Origin: Lithodes maja
Taxonomy: Eukaryota > Arthropoda > Malacostraca > Decapoda > Lithodidae
Reading direction: 5' to 3'
DNA: 64,000 nt
NCBI GenBank assembly: GCA_037953745.1
Contig: JBAKBP010000779.1
Span: 124,001-188,000, forward strand
Positions 39,623-48,493 of this stretch are shown here, piece after piece. The stretch's first letter is position 1. Each line of letters starts with the position of its first letter. The translations under genes were made by a program, and so were the position numbers. The notes beneath the pieces are model-generated. The model was given only the letters and a program-made list of their open reading frames with translations. It had not been told where the DNA came from and did no database searches.

Positions 39623-40046
39623 TTAACCCGCTGAGCCCCAGCTAGTTAGTAATAAAAGTCCCACCCAGGCCCAGAGGGTTGAATTTTTTTTTTCCAGAAA
39701 CAATAGCGAATGGGTTAGGAATGAAGGAAAAACCACGAAAAACCGATCAAAAACCTCAAAAAATGGTCCTACAGAGCCCCCGAAAACGGATTTTACAAGA
39801 GTAAAAAAATTGAAGGCAATTTCCCCCCAAAAAAGGTTTTTGCGTGCTCACGCGCATGCGGTTGGACGAGTTTTCAACTATCGGCATGGTTGCGTGGGAT
39901 ACTTACACAGTTCCCATACAAATCTGAGCCCTCTAGGTGCCATAGGACCGAAGTAATTAACCTGGACGCAACCATTGCGTCGCTGGGGTTTAGCGTTACA
40001 TACATTGCCGACGCAACACGTGCGACGCTGGGTCTCAGCGGGTTAA
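39623..40046. mobile_element. TTAA-flanked MITE (424 bp)
   Basis: Left end TTAACCCGCTGAGCCCCAGC, right end inverted TTAACCCGCTGAGACCCAGC, 19 of 20 identical, with TTAA at each end. Inner palindromes GACGCAA-cca-TTGCGTC (39965-39981) and a GACGCAA...GTGCGAC near 40012 lie near the right end. There is no coding content. Confidence 0.88.
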
Positions 40047-40316
40047 TATAATGAAAAAGATACAAAAACACTGAAATGGATTATAATACCCAGGGTTACC
40101 TAATCAAAATACAGAATTAACAAGTAAAATATGATCATGGTACATTTATAAATACGTAAAACCAAATTAATCCTACTTTCTACCCATCAGAAATCTACAT
40201 TATTATTGCATTTCTGGAGTGTACTAATTTGTGTATGTAAGTAATATTCAATTTAATTTTGCTTTACGTAGTTAGTCGTTACATATATAATTATATGTAT
40301 ATATGTATGATTTGTG
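40047..40316. other. AT-rich stretch, no gene seen
   Basis: Plain AT-rich DNA leading into a TA microsatellite. Confidence 0.5.

Positions 40317-40376
<60 letters not shown>
40317..40376. repeat. (TA)n microsatellite, left of the Penelope palindrome
   Basis: About 28 TA units. A second, shorter TA run at 41935-41958 lies on the other side of the Penelope pair, as if the pair had inserted into a TA microsatellite. Confidence 0.9.
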
Positions 40377-40382
<6 letters not shown>

Positions 40383-40732
40383 CAACACCAGCGCTGGTAC
40401 AAACATCTTTATTTTGGTAACATTTCGGTTTAAGCATAAACCATCTTCAGACCTGAACTGAAATGAAATAAAAGCCTATATGAATGGCAGAGTAATTTTC
40501 TAATGTAAATATTCTTATTAATAATTAAATTTAACAAATCTAGAATAAAACTTAAAATTAATAGTTATAAAAATAATAACCTAATACATATTAGAACTAG
40601 TAAAGTGAAAGAATAAAATGAGAGACGAAGAAATATTATGTGAGCAATAAAAGGAGAGGGGGTGGGGGGGCCAAGTTAATAACAAATGTTTTCATAATTA
40701 TATATAAGAACTAACCTTTACATATTAGAAAC

Positions 40733-41150
40733 AGAGTAGAGGAGTGGAAGAGTTGTGCACACCCAGGCTGGGTTTATGTAACTGGGTGAGCAGGGTCTCC
40801 GACAGGAGTCGTGTGACTGTGTTTGGGGCAGCGGTGAGAATTGAAAAATCGGAGGGTTTTATGGGGTGATCAGATGATTCAGAGTGGTTTCGAATGGCAG
40901 AAAAGGAAGGATTTGAAAGAGGTCGGTTAGTTCTAAATGACCTACCCCGATGCTCCGAGATCCTGGCGGTGAGATGTCTCTTGGACTGACCAATATAAGT
41001 CGTATTGCATCGACTACATTTAAATGAGTACACCACCGAGGACTGTAGAGAATCGGGGATTCGGTCTTTAATTTTAAAGAAGTGAGACAAAGTTTGGGGA
41101 GATTTGAATACCACTCTCAGTGATATTTGCGGGTAGTGTTCAAATATCAC
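40733..41150 (-). pseudogene. Penelope-like GIY-YIG endonuclease fragment (left arm)
   Basis: The minus frame includes 'HFFKIKDRIPDSLQSSVVYS', then 'FKCSRCNTTYIGQSKRHLTA' and 'RISEHRG'. C-x2-C..TYIGQSKRHLxxRIxEH is the GIY-YIG signature that follows the reverse transcriptase in Penelope-like elements (Y-I-G with the downstream Arg and His). The frame then runs open to a stop at 40733. No reverse transcriptase is attached. Confidence 0.85.
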
Positions 41151-41545
41151 TGAGAGTGGTATTCAAATCTCCCCAAACTTTGTCTCACTTCTTTAAAATT
41201 AAAGACCGAATCCCCGATTCTCTACAGTCCTCGGTGGTGTACTCATTTAAATGTAGTCGATGCAATACGACTTATATTGGTCAGTCCAAGAGACATCTCA
41301 CCGCCAGGATCTCGGAGCATCGGGGTAGGTCATTTAGAACTAACCGACCTCTTTCAAATCCTTCCTTTTCTGCCATTCGAAACCACTCTGAATCATCTGA
41401 TCACCCCATAAGACCCTCAGATTTTTCAATTCTCACCACTGCCCCAAACACAGTCACACGACTCCTGTCGGAGACCCTGCTCACCCAGTTACATAAACCC
41501 AGCCTGGGTGTGCACAACTCTTCCACTCCTCTACTCTGTTTCTAA
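41120..41545 (+). pseudogene. Penelope-like GIY-YIG endonuclease fragment (right arm)
   Basis: Nearly the same 125-codon frame as the left arm, on the plus strand, with the same 'CNTTYIGQSKRHLTARISEH' core. Protein differences are few: I/K to I/R near 'DHPIxPSDF' and A to T near 'ILTxAPNT'. Its start overlaps the spacer of the palindrome. Confidence 0.85.
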
Positions 41546-41816
41546 TATGTAAAGGTTAGTTCTTATATATAATTATGAAAACATTTGTTATTAACTTGGC
41601 CCCCCCCCCTCTCCTTTTATTGCTCACATAATATTTCTTCGTCTCTCATTTTATTCTTTCACTTTACTAGTTCTAATATGTATTAGGTTATTATTTTTAT
41701 AACTATTAATTTTAAGTTTTATTCTAGATTTGTTAAATTTAATTATTAATAAGAATATTTACATTAGAAAATTACTCTGCCATTCATATAGGCTTTTATT
41801 TCATTTCAGTTCAGGT

Positions 41817-41850
41817 CTGAAGATGGTTTATGCTTAAACCGAAACGTTAC
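41817..41850 (+). ncRNA. Hammerhead-like ribozyme core (candidate)
   Basis: CTGAAGA (the CUGANGA core) is followed by a stem GGTTT...AAACC and directly by GAAA, the order of hammerhead core and helix II. Penelope-like elements are known to carry minimal hammerheads near their ends. Helix III and the cleavage triplet are not obvious here. The mirror copy lies at about 40425-40450 with one change (GAAAT instead of GAAAC). Confidence 0.45.
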
Positions 41851-43745
41851 CAAAATAAAGATGTTTGTACCAGCGCTGGTGTTGATTTTTATCATCCGAC
41901 TCCGATTCCCGCAACAAGAGAGTATTGCTTCTATATATATATATATATATATATATATTGTCACTCCCAAATGAGTTTTGTAACCTATGTAATATTTGAG
42001 TGAATTAAAATTTACATGGCCTTTGTTATAGTGGAAGAGAGTCATGATTTCTCTCTCTCTATATCTCCCTTGTATACCTAGTAGTGTCCAGCAGTGACGT
42101 CATGATTGCACCATGTCTGTTGCCACAGAGATAGCCCTGTTTTGTTGCCACGTGTATAATTACTTCTTTTGTTCAGCCCTTCGGGGATTGTTTTCGTTTA
42201 TCATAAGTTTACACAATGATGTCTTGTATTTATTTCATTAGTTCTGTATAGTTAATGAGAGCTCAGGTGCTTAGAATAATTGTTTTGTCTAGCAATGTCT
42301 GGGGCTCTCCTCCCCTCCTGCGCCAGAGTGGGACTCTTGTGGCCTCAGAACACTCACTCGAGTTACAGACCCCTTACAGAGCACACATGTTGTGGAGTCT
42401 GTCCGAGGCTTGCTTCAATGTTTCCCTAGATACCAAATATATTGTCATTGTTCCTTATTGAGTAGTAGCAGAGCAAGTCTGGGAGTCATTTAAATCATAA
42501 AGTATTGTTCTATCTTAATTATCTTGCATACAGGAGCTTTCTGCATTTGTTAGAGATACTGCATTTCTTTTCCCTGGCAATCTAAAGTATAAGCTTCTCC
42601 TTTTATTCTTCCAAGTCGTTTCCATTATTCTGCTGCAGTGTTTATTATATTTATGTGTGAATATTATTCCTGGTTGGTATCTCTAGTGGTTTGAGGATTG
42701 GCCTGTTTACTTAGTTTTGGTAGGCATTTGAGGAACGAGGTTGTTGGGTGTGTGTGTAGGCCTGCAGTGCCATAATAGGCTACTGTCTTTTTCCCTTCCA
42801 CCACACAGCATCCTCTAACTCGGGCCTTAGTTAACCCTTTAGGGGGTGGCAGCCATTCTTCAACCTACTAAGATACCAACCCTTGTGCCTTGTTTAATTA
42901 TAGCAGCAATACATTCGGTGCAGTCAGGGACTAGGGGTGGAGCCTGTTACTAGGTGAGGTTGTCCCCATTGCACTCGGCTGTATTGAGCTAACCCCAGAT
43001 GATGTTGTAAGGGTTAAGTCATTACAGTTGTTTACCCCTTACAACACCACCGCCGAGCTGTGCTGAAGAGAGCCACTCAGTGTATTATTAGGACATAGGC
43101 TTGGGATAATAGGCTTGGCACAGAGGTTTATTGCCCTGGACTTTCCATGTTTTTTTGCTCTGTATTGTTCTCAATTCCTAAGCGATTGGGCATGATATAG
43201 ATTGTTCTGGGAGTATAGTAGTGGTATGGTTAGGTAATATTTGGGCAGTCTAGAGTAACCTTTAGAAGTTCTCTTGCATACTACACACACTATGGACTAG
43301 ACTCGGGGACACTAGATATTTTTGTGTCTCCTTGTTACTGCTTTAACCCTTAACCCTTGTCTAGCGTTTTTTTTTGGACTTATTTGAGCATATTCAGGCC
43401 CTCCTGAATGATAAATCAAGTATCTGCATGAAAAGAAATGTATTCAGCAAAAAACTAGGCGCTAAAAGCTTCAAAATGAGACCAGAACGAGCTACGTAGC
43501 ACTCGTGGTTCTCATACAGTGGACCCAGTAACATGGGAGTTTAGCGTATAGCGGCATATTTTTCCCAGGTATGCTCACTACTGGCTACACTGCCGGCCTC
43601 TTGAGAACACAGGGAACATGAGTTAATGGGCGGCGGTAAGCCCTGGGAGTCGGCTGTCTGGCCCGCTGCGCTCCCGGCCATTTGCACTCTATTTTAATCC
43701 TTTAAAAGCCTTAATAATGCTCCTAACTTGCTGCAAATTGGAGGC

Positions 43746-43802
43746 GGACTTAAGTCCGCTCCCGATCTTTAAGGGTTAAAGATCGGGGCCCGACTTAAGT
43801 CC
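43746..43802. repeat. Near-perfect inverted repeat with 27-bp arms
   Basis: Arms 43746-43772 and 43776-43802 pair at 25 of 27 positions around a GGG spacer. Each arm contains its own GACTTAAGTC palindrome, and the left one extends to a perfect GCGGACTTAAGTCCGC at 43744-43759. Two further half-sites lie near 43820-43850 (ccgactaaagtccg). It lies near the left end of the piggyBac element. Confidence 0.85.
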
Positions 43803-44104
43803 GAATTGAGAAAATTGGACTAAATGGCGGGGTCCGACTAAAGTCCGTGGGCGTATTCCCGCCCTAATTTAGGTGGAAAGCGAAACTTGGTGGTCAGGCG
43901 GTGTACTACAAGGTCCCACCCACACATCCCCACTGCATGACCGTGACTCAGTAACCCTCAAGCAGCCGTAATTGAAGGTCAAGATTTGCCCGTGTCCTAT
44001 TCGGTGGCCCCTAGTGCGTCGCGCCACCCTACTCATCACGCCCGGCTCATCACTCATCACGGCCCACTCATCACGCCCGGCTCACCGCCCAGGAACTAGA
44101 TATC

Positions 44105-44327
44105 ATGCTGAACTCTTCAGAACTTTCTAATAGGCTGTTGAATGAAACCATGGAAGGTCTGGGTGAGAGTTTTGATAGTGTGGATGACTCGGAAGACGAA
44201 AATATGCCTATCATAGGCTTTCACCCCAAGCATAATTTGCATGTCGCAAATGTTGTGGTTGATGTTGCACAGACCGTTGAGCAAAATGGAGACATTCCTG
44301 ATGAAGAACATACTGGTGTGGGTGTTG
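44105..44327 (+). pseudogene. piggyBac transposase N-terminal exon
   Basis: The frame begins MLNSSELSNRLLNETMEGLG and has 'DSVDDSEDENMP', an acidic leader typical of piggyBac transposases, ending 'DEEHTGVGVG' before a good donor 'gtaagt' at 44328. It ends in phase 1. The next piggyBac exon, at 45973, starts with two codon-completing bases, so the two could splice, but the whole catalytic core would then be missing. Confidence 0.6.
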
Positions 44328-44353
44328 GTAAGTACAATTTACATTTTATAATT

Positions 44354-45200
44354 GCTTGAAAGTTTGATTGCAAGCATTTTATCACCTTACGAACGGGTGG
44401 TGGAGTATATTTCACTGTGCCGCCCAGCGTTTTTTTTTTTTTACCCTAAATGGGGTTGTTTCCGTGCTCTTTTTCATGCATAAACAAGACCCAGAGCGTA
44501 ATACAAGTATGTATACCTGAAAGGGCGTAAATTGAGCTTTCCAATGACACCCGAACCATCCTTCTACGATCACTGGTTGTCTTGCAACGATCGTGCAACA
44601 CAAGTGCAAAAACCCAAAATACGGTAATTTCCTTATATAATTCCCTGTGTGGCGAGGGAGGGAGGGTAGATGTAAGTGGAGTAAAGCTCAGTAGGTCCAC
44701 AGGCCACGGCGGCCGTGGCGAGCGGTCAGGAGGTAATTTATGCTCCTAATCACCGCTCCGCTCTCTCTCAGAACACAATACGTCCTAAAAATTGCACTCT
44801 ACAAAAAAATCCTTTGCATTTTATAGCTTATTATTTGCAGGCGTTCGATAAATTTCTCACGATAACCAGAGTGTACGGTACATTTCTCACGATAATACAA
44901 GCAACAACGAAGCTTGGCGAAGATTGTGGTCTACAATATACCTTTTTATAATTGCATGTGACCTTGTAATTGCTTGAAAGTTTGATTGCAAGCATTTTAT
45001 AGCCTATTATTTGCAGGCATTCGGTAAATTTCTCACGATAACCAGGGTGTACGGTACATTTTTCACGATAATACAAGCAACAACGAAGATTGCGGTCTAC
45101 AATATACCTTTTAAATAATTGCATGTGACCTTGTAATTGCTTGAAAGTTTGATTGCAAGCATTTTATAGCGTATTATTTTCAGGCGTTCAGTAAATTTCT
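44354..45200. repeat. Tandem repeat of about 167 bp in the piggyBac intron, split by a TTAA repeat
   Basis: 'gcttgaaagtttgattgcaa' starts units at 44354, 44972 and 45139. Each has 'ttatttgcaggcgttcg', 'aatttctcacgataaccaga', 'gtacggtacatttctcacga' and 'taatacaagcaacaacgaag'. The first unit is interrupted by the nested repeat at 44379-44820. Confidence 0.8.
44379..44820 (+). mobile_element. Nested TTAA-type repeat, second copy of the 26242-33262 family
   Basis: It starts 'ttatcaccttacgaacgggt', the counterpart of the inverted 33262 end 'ttaaccccttacggacggga'. It contains 'tgctctttttcatgcataaa', 'gagctttccaatgacacccg' and 'aaccatccttctacgatcac' in the reverse order of that copy. A repeated GCATTTTAT on both sides may be the target duplication or part of it. 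Confidence 0.65.
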
Positions 45201-45900
45201 TACGGTAATATAAACAACGAAAGATTGAATATTTGTGCTTGGCATTACAAGTGATCACTCCCATAATCGAACTATATGGGCCATGGCCAGTTCGGTCACA
45301 GGGAGTACTCGGATACACAGAGTAAATTATTTATTTGTCATTATTATTAGGTTATTAGTCCTTTTAACTATTTATTTGTCTCTATTATTATATTGGTAAC
45401 ATACCTTCATACCAGGTGTCATAAATATATCAAAATAAGTCCTGTGGGACTATGAAAAAGCTATTATTGGACAAGGAAAATATTTTGTTCATCCCTCCAC
45501 TGGAACATCAACAACAATGTCAACAACGTATCGCCGTCGGCAGTGTGCAGTACTGCCAATACGTATAGCGACTTCCGCTAGATCTAGAGACCTTTACTTC
45601 GATCTAGCAGCAATGACTTACACTAGCGGTTTTGTTTTGAAATTTCAGAACAATTTCGAAGTGATATTATATGGATTTTCCCAATTCATATTTCTAGTGG
45701 TATTTATCATGTCTTACATCTAACAATATATGCTAGCGGATTTAACTTCAATTGGTAACCCTCCCGCTCGATTCGGCTCGATGAAAATCGATAATGGTGG
45801 CACTTTAGTAAACAGTTGATAAACAAAACCGCATGCGTATCGGTTTGGTGTATCGGTATTATGGTAAGTTGGCTACCTACTATTGTTTATAAGATATAGT
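45201..45900. other. piggyBac interior, no coding signal
   Basis: AT-rich DNA between the tandem repeat and the last transposase exon. The missing catalytic region would be expected here; I find no DDE motif in any frame. Confidence 0.45.
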
Positions 45901-45972
45901 AAGTAATGATAAGTAATAATTATTATATATCGGCGATTTCGTTTTTTTTTTTTTTTTTTTTTTTTTTGCTAG

Positions 45973-46550
45973 ATAGCGGGAAGAGGAGATACCTGCAGGA
46001 CCGTGTCACAGGCAACAGGACTGTAGTTGTTATCTCCAAACCTGACACTGTCCTGGAACATAATGTGAACATGCGGTTGGTGGACGAAAGTGATATGCAG
46101 ATCACTGCTGTTGACTGCCTGAGGAAGACCTGTAAACGGTACAAGAAGGTCGTACTCCATCTTCTTGATGTCACTGTCCTCAACGCATCCAACCTGTGGA
46201 TGACGCACACAGGAAAGAAGACCTCTGTAAGGCTGTTCTCCAAGGACATCATAGAGGCCATCCTCCGTAAGCACGGAACCACACGTGCGGCATCAGTTCC
46301 GAGGGCGATCGTGGATTTGCCCAGCCGCCTTGAGTGCCGGGACTACCTCTTGACCCACAGGCTTGTGACTGTACCTCCCAACCCTAACCAACTTGCTGCT
46401 GGCCGGGTGGCCGAAAAGAAGCACGTCTGCAGTCACACGACAAGGAGGCCCCAACATAGGAGGGAAGTCGCGTCCAAGTGTAGTCGGTGTGATGTGGGAC
46501 TCTGTCCTATTCCTTGCTACACCGAGTACCACACACTGGAACACTTCTAA
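45973..46550 (+). pseudogene. piggyBac transposase C-terminal exon
   Basis: After a poly-T tract and 'gctag' the exon reads SGKRRYLQDRVTGNRTVVVI, then 'LEHNVNMRLVDESDMQITAV' (counterpart of the piggyBac N-x-x-M-x-x-V-D-x-S-D block), 'CLRKTCKRYKKVVLHLLDVT' and 'LNASNLWMTHTGKKTSVRLF'. A C-terminal cysteine-rich part follows with 'CSRCDVGLCPIPCYTEYHTL'. The last part is the RING/PHD-like zinc motif that ends piggyBac transposases. The frame is open for about 190 codons. The upstream catalytic part is gone. Confidence 0.85.
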
Positions 46551-46559
46551 CCTCCTCCC

Positions 46560-47060
46560 TTCTTGCCAATCATTCATAACTTCATTCAATCATTCATTCA
46601 TCTATTTCAAAGTACCTCATGAATTCATGTCATTCATAACTTCATTCAATCATTCATTCATCTATTTCAAAGTACCTCATGAATTCATGTCATTCAATCA
46701 TTCATATGGTGGAATAGCACACTACCCAAACACAAGTGCATTCATCATCATCAGCAACATCACCCATTACATCCATAAGTTTCGAATATCATCTATCCAT
46801 CTGGTTCTTGGTCCACCTCATACATCCATGTCATTCATTCATACATACATTCATACACTCGCTATAGGCAGTTCTGCCTTTTGTCTACCTCAATCACATT
46901 CATACACTCGATATAGGCAGTTCTGCCTTTTGTCTACCTCAATCACATTCATACACTCGCTATAGGCAGTTCTGCCTTTTCCCTACCTCAATCACATAAC
47001 TGCCTTTTGTCTACCTCAATCACATAACTGCCTTTTGCCTACCTCAATCACATGTGGATT
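46560..47060. repeat. Tandem repeats, including copies of a LINE 3' end
   Basis: First two 63-bp units ('ttcattcaatcattcattca', 'tctatttcaaagtacctcat', 'gaattcatgtcattc') at 46567-46700. Then at 46850-47060 come three units of about 47 bp reading 'cgctataggcagttctgcct' plus 'tttgtctacctcaatcacat', followed by shorter units. The second motif matches the end of the LINE at 38052-38095 ('cgctacaggcagttctgcct'). Confidence 0.8.
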
Positions 47061-47169
47061 ACACCTCCTGGGAACACCACAAAAAAAAAATGAGTCGTCA
47101 ACACTACTTCATAGGGTGATTTGGAAATGTGTTGAAATAATATTATATATAAAAAAAAAATAATCCTGC

Positions 47170-47710
47170 AAAACAAGCGAAACAGAGAGAGAGAGAGAGA
47201 GAGAATGCAGAAACTGAACTGAAGAAAGAGTGAAAAAGATATAATAATACAGAAATATTACAAGCAAATAAAGAAAGAGGGATTAGAGAAAATAATAATG
47301 AGAATTACATATACGGATGAGGAAGAGAGAGAGAGAAAGAGAGAGAATACAGAAACTGAACTGAAGAAAGGGTGAAAAAGATATAATAATACAGAAATAT
47401 TACAAGCAAATAAATGAAATAGAGGGATTAGTTAGAGAAAATAATAATGAGAATTACATATACGGATGAGGAAGAGAGAAAGGGAGAGAGAAAGAGACAG
47501 AGCGCGCGAGAGAGGGAAAGCGAGCGAGCCAGAGAGAGAGAGAGAGAGAGAGGGACAGACAGACGGGAGGAGTGAGAGAGATTAGAGAAAATAATAATGA
47601 GAATTACATATACGGAAGAGGGAGAGAGAGAGAGACAGAGTGCGCGAGAGAGGGAAAGCGAGCAAGCCAGAGAGAGGGCGCGGGAGGCCGAAGTCAGGGC
47701 AAAGCGAACG
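47170..47710. repeat. GA-rich array with repeated 'aaataataatgagaattaca' units
   Basis: The phrase 'gagaaaataataatgagaat' + 'tacatatacgga' + (GA)n occurs near 47287, 47435 and 47586, separated by GA/AG-rich DNA of changing length. There is no coding meaning. Confidence 0.85.
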
Positions 47711-48024
47711 CGCCCGGGAAATAGACCAAAAAGTACCTCTTCTTCCTCACCTCTTCCCACCCTCCACACTCACTCATAACATCCATAATAGACTTATATG
47801 GGGATACAAAGAGTTGCTCTTTCCAAAAATGATCGTTTCGTTTGCATTGGAGCCATATTAACGGCGCTAGGGCGAGTGAAAGTGAGCAAATATTTCGGGA
47901 TTATGCCCGCTGGGCCGCACGGTGTAAAATACTTTGCCACCCGCTAAATAAGGGTTAATAGAACAAAGAAGAAGATAACCATTTTTCCTAGAGAACCTGC
48001 GTGTCTTGGTGTTTGAGTCAGATA

Positions 48025-48262
48025 TTAACCCTCTCACATCCTTATGACGCAGAGCTTGCCAGATTAGCAATAAGAAATAGATTACTCTCACTCTTATAAT
48101 TACCTCTCCAAAATTAGTTTTCTGCCCACAGCTAACTCAAAGACAACTGCAGAGGTTGAAGTAAATAAACTAAAGGTTTATAAATAATACCCCTGACGGT
48201 AACAAAGGCTTTAAAGAATCCCTAATAGGCTCAAAAATTGCGTCAGGACGTGAGAGGGTTAA
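48025..48262. mobile_element. TTAA-flanked MITE (238 bp) in the LTR
   Basis: Left end TTAACCCTCTCACATCCTTA and inverted right end TTAACCCTCTCACGTCCTGA, followed on both sides by TGACGCA or its near match. TTAA occurs at each end. It lies 66 bp after the piggyBac element, in LTR DNA. Confidence 0.88.
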
Positions 48263-48493
48263 GAGCGTGTCTGTTGCAGGGTAGTACGGTGATGTGGGCT
48301 ATGCTATTAGAACATCTGGTTGCCCCGACTCACCTCGTAACAGTGGCGACCTCAGGCCAGCATAGTGTGATAGTATAGAGTTATTGTGGTGTGAAGCAAT
48401 TATATTTAGATTGTTCAGTATTTTTCTTACAGTTGAAAGTCTACGGACCTAGTACTCTTTTTTCATTAACCCGTGTCCACAACTATTGCTAAG

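Larger units (their letters stand above)
40377..41890. mobile_element. Head-to-head pair of Penelope-like 3' ends (1.5-kb palindrome)
   Basis: The left arm 40377-41129 and right arm 41141-41890 are inverted copies separated by the 11-bp spacer 'cgggtagtgtt'. Each arm has a GIY-YIG-domain fragment and a 3' region with AT-rich DNA ending in 'aagatgtttgtaccagcgct' plus 'ggtgttgattttt'. The arms differ at several single bases and in a G/C run, so they are not exact mirror images. Reverse transcriptase is absent from both, so both are 5' truncated at nearly the same place. Confidence 0.85.
43350..47958 (+). mobile_element. Decayed piggyBac transposon inside the LTR
   Basis: The left end TTAACCCTTGTCTAGCG and the inverted right end TTAACCCTTATTTAGCG match at 15 of 17 positions with TTAA on both sides. 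Inside are two transposase exons (44105-44327 and 45973-46550), a nested TTAA repeat, a 170-bp tandem repeat and GA-rich arrays. The DDD catalytic core of the transposase is absent. The right terminal 150 bp resemble the TTAA repeats at 26242-33262 and 44379-44820, linking those small repeats to this transposon. Confidence 0.75.
41959..48342 (+). repeat. 5' LTR of the Gmr1-like element, interrupted
   Basis: LTR DNA appears in three pieces: 41959-43349, 47959-48024 and 48263-48342, about 1.5 kb in total. The pieces are separated by the piggyBac element and a small TTAA element, both at TTAA sites. The start is TGTCACTCCC. The end is placed at '..ctcgtaaca' because 'gtggcgacctcagg' follows, a usual primer-binding-site start. 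Matching LTR sequence at the other end is only 75 bp, so length cannot be checked by comparison. Confidence 0.65.

Noticed and set aside
42831..43017. Another TTAA element (TTAACCCTTTAGGGG ... TTGTAAGGGTTAA)
   Set aside because: Only nine end bases match and the DNA reads as continuous LTR. Chance or LTR-internal similarity is more likely.
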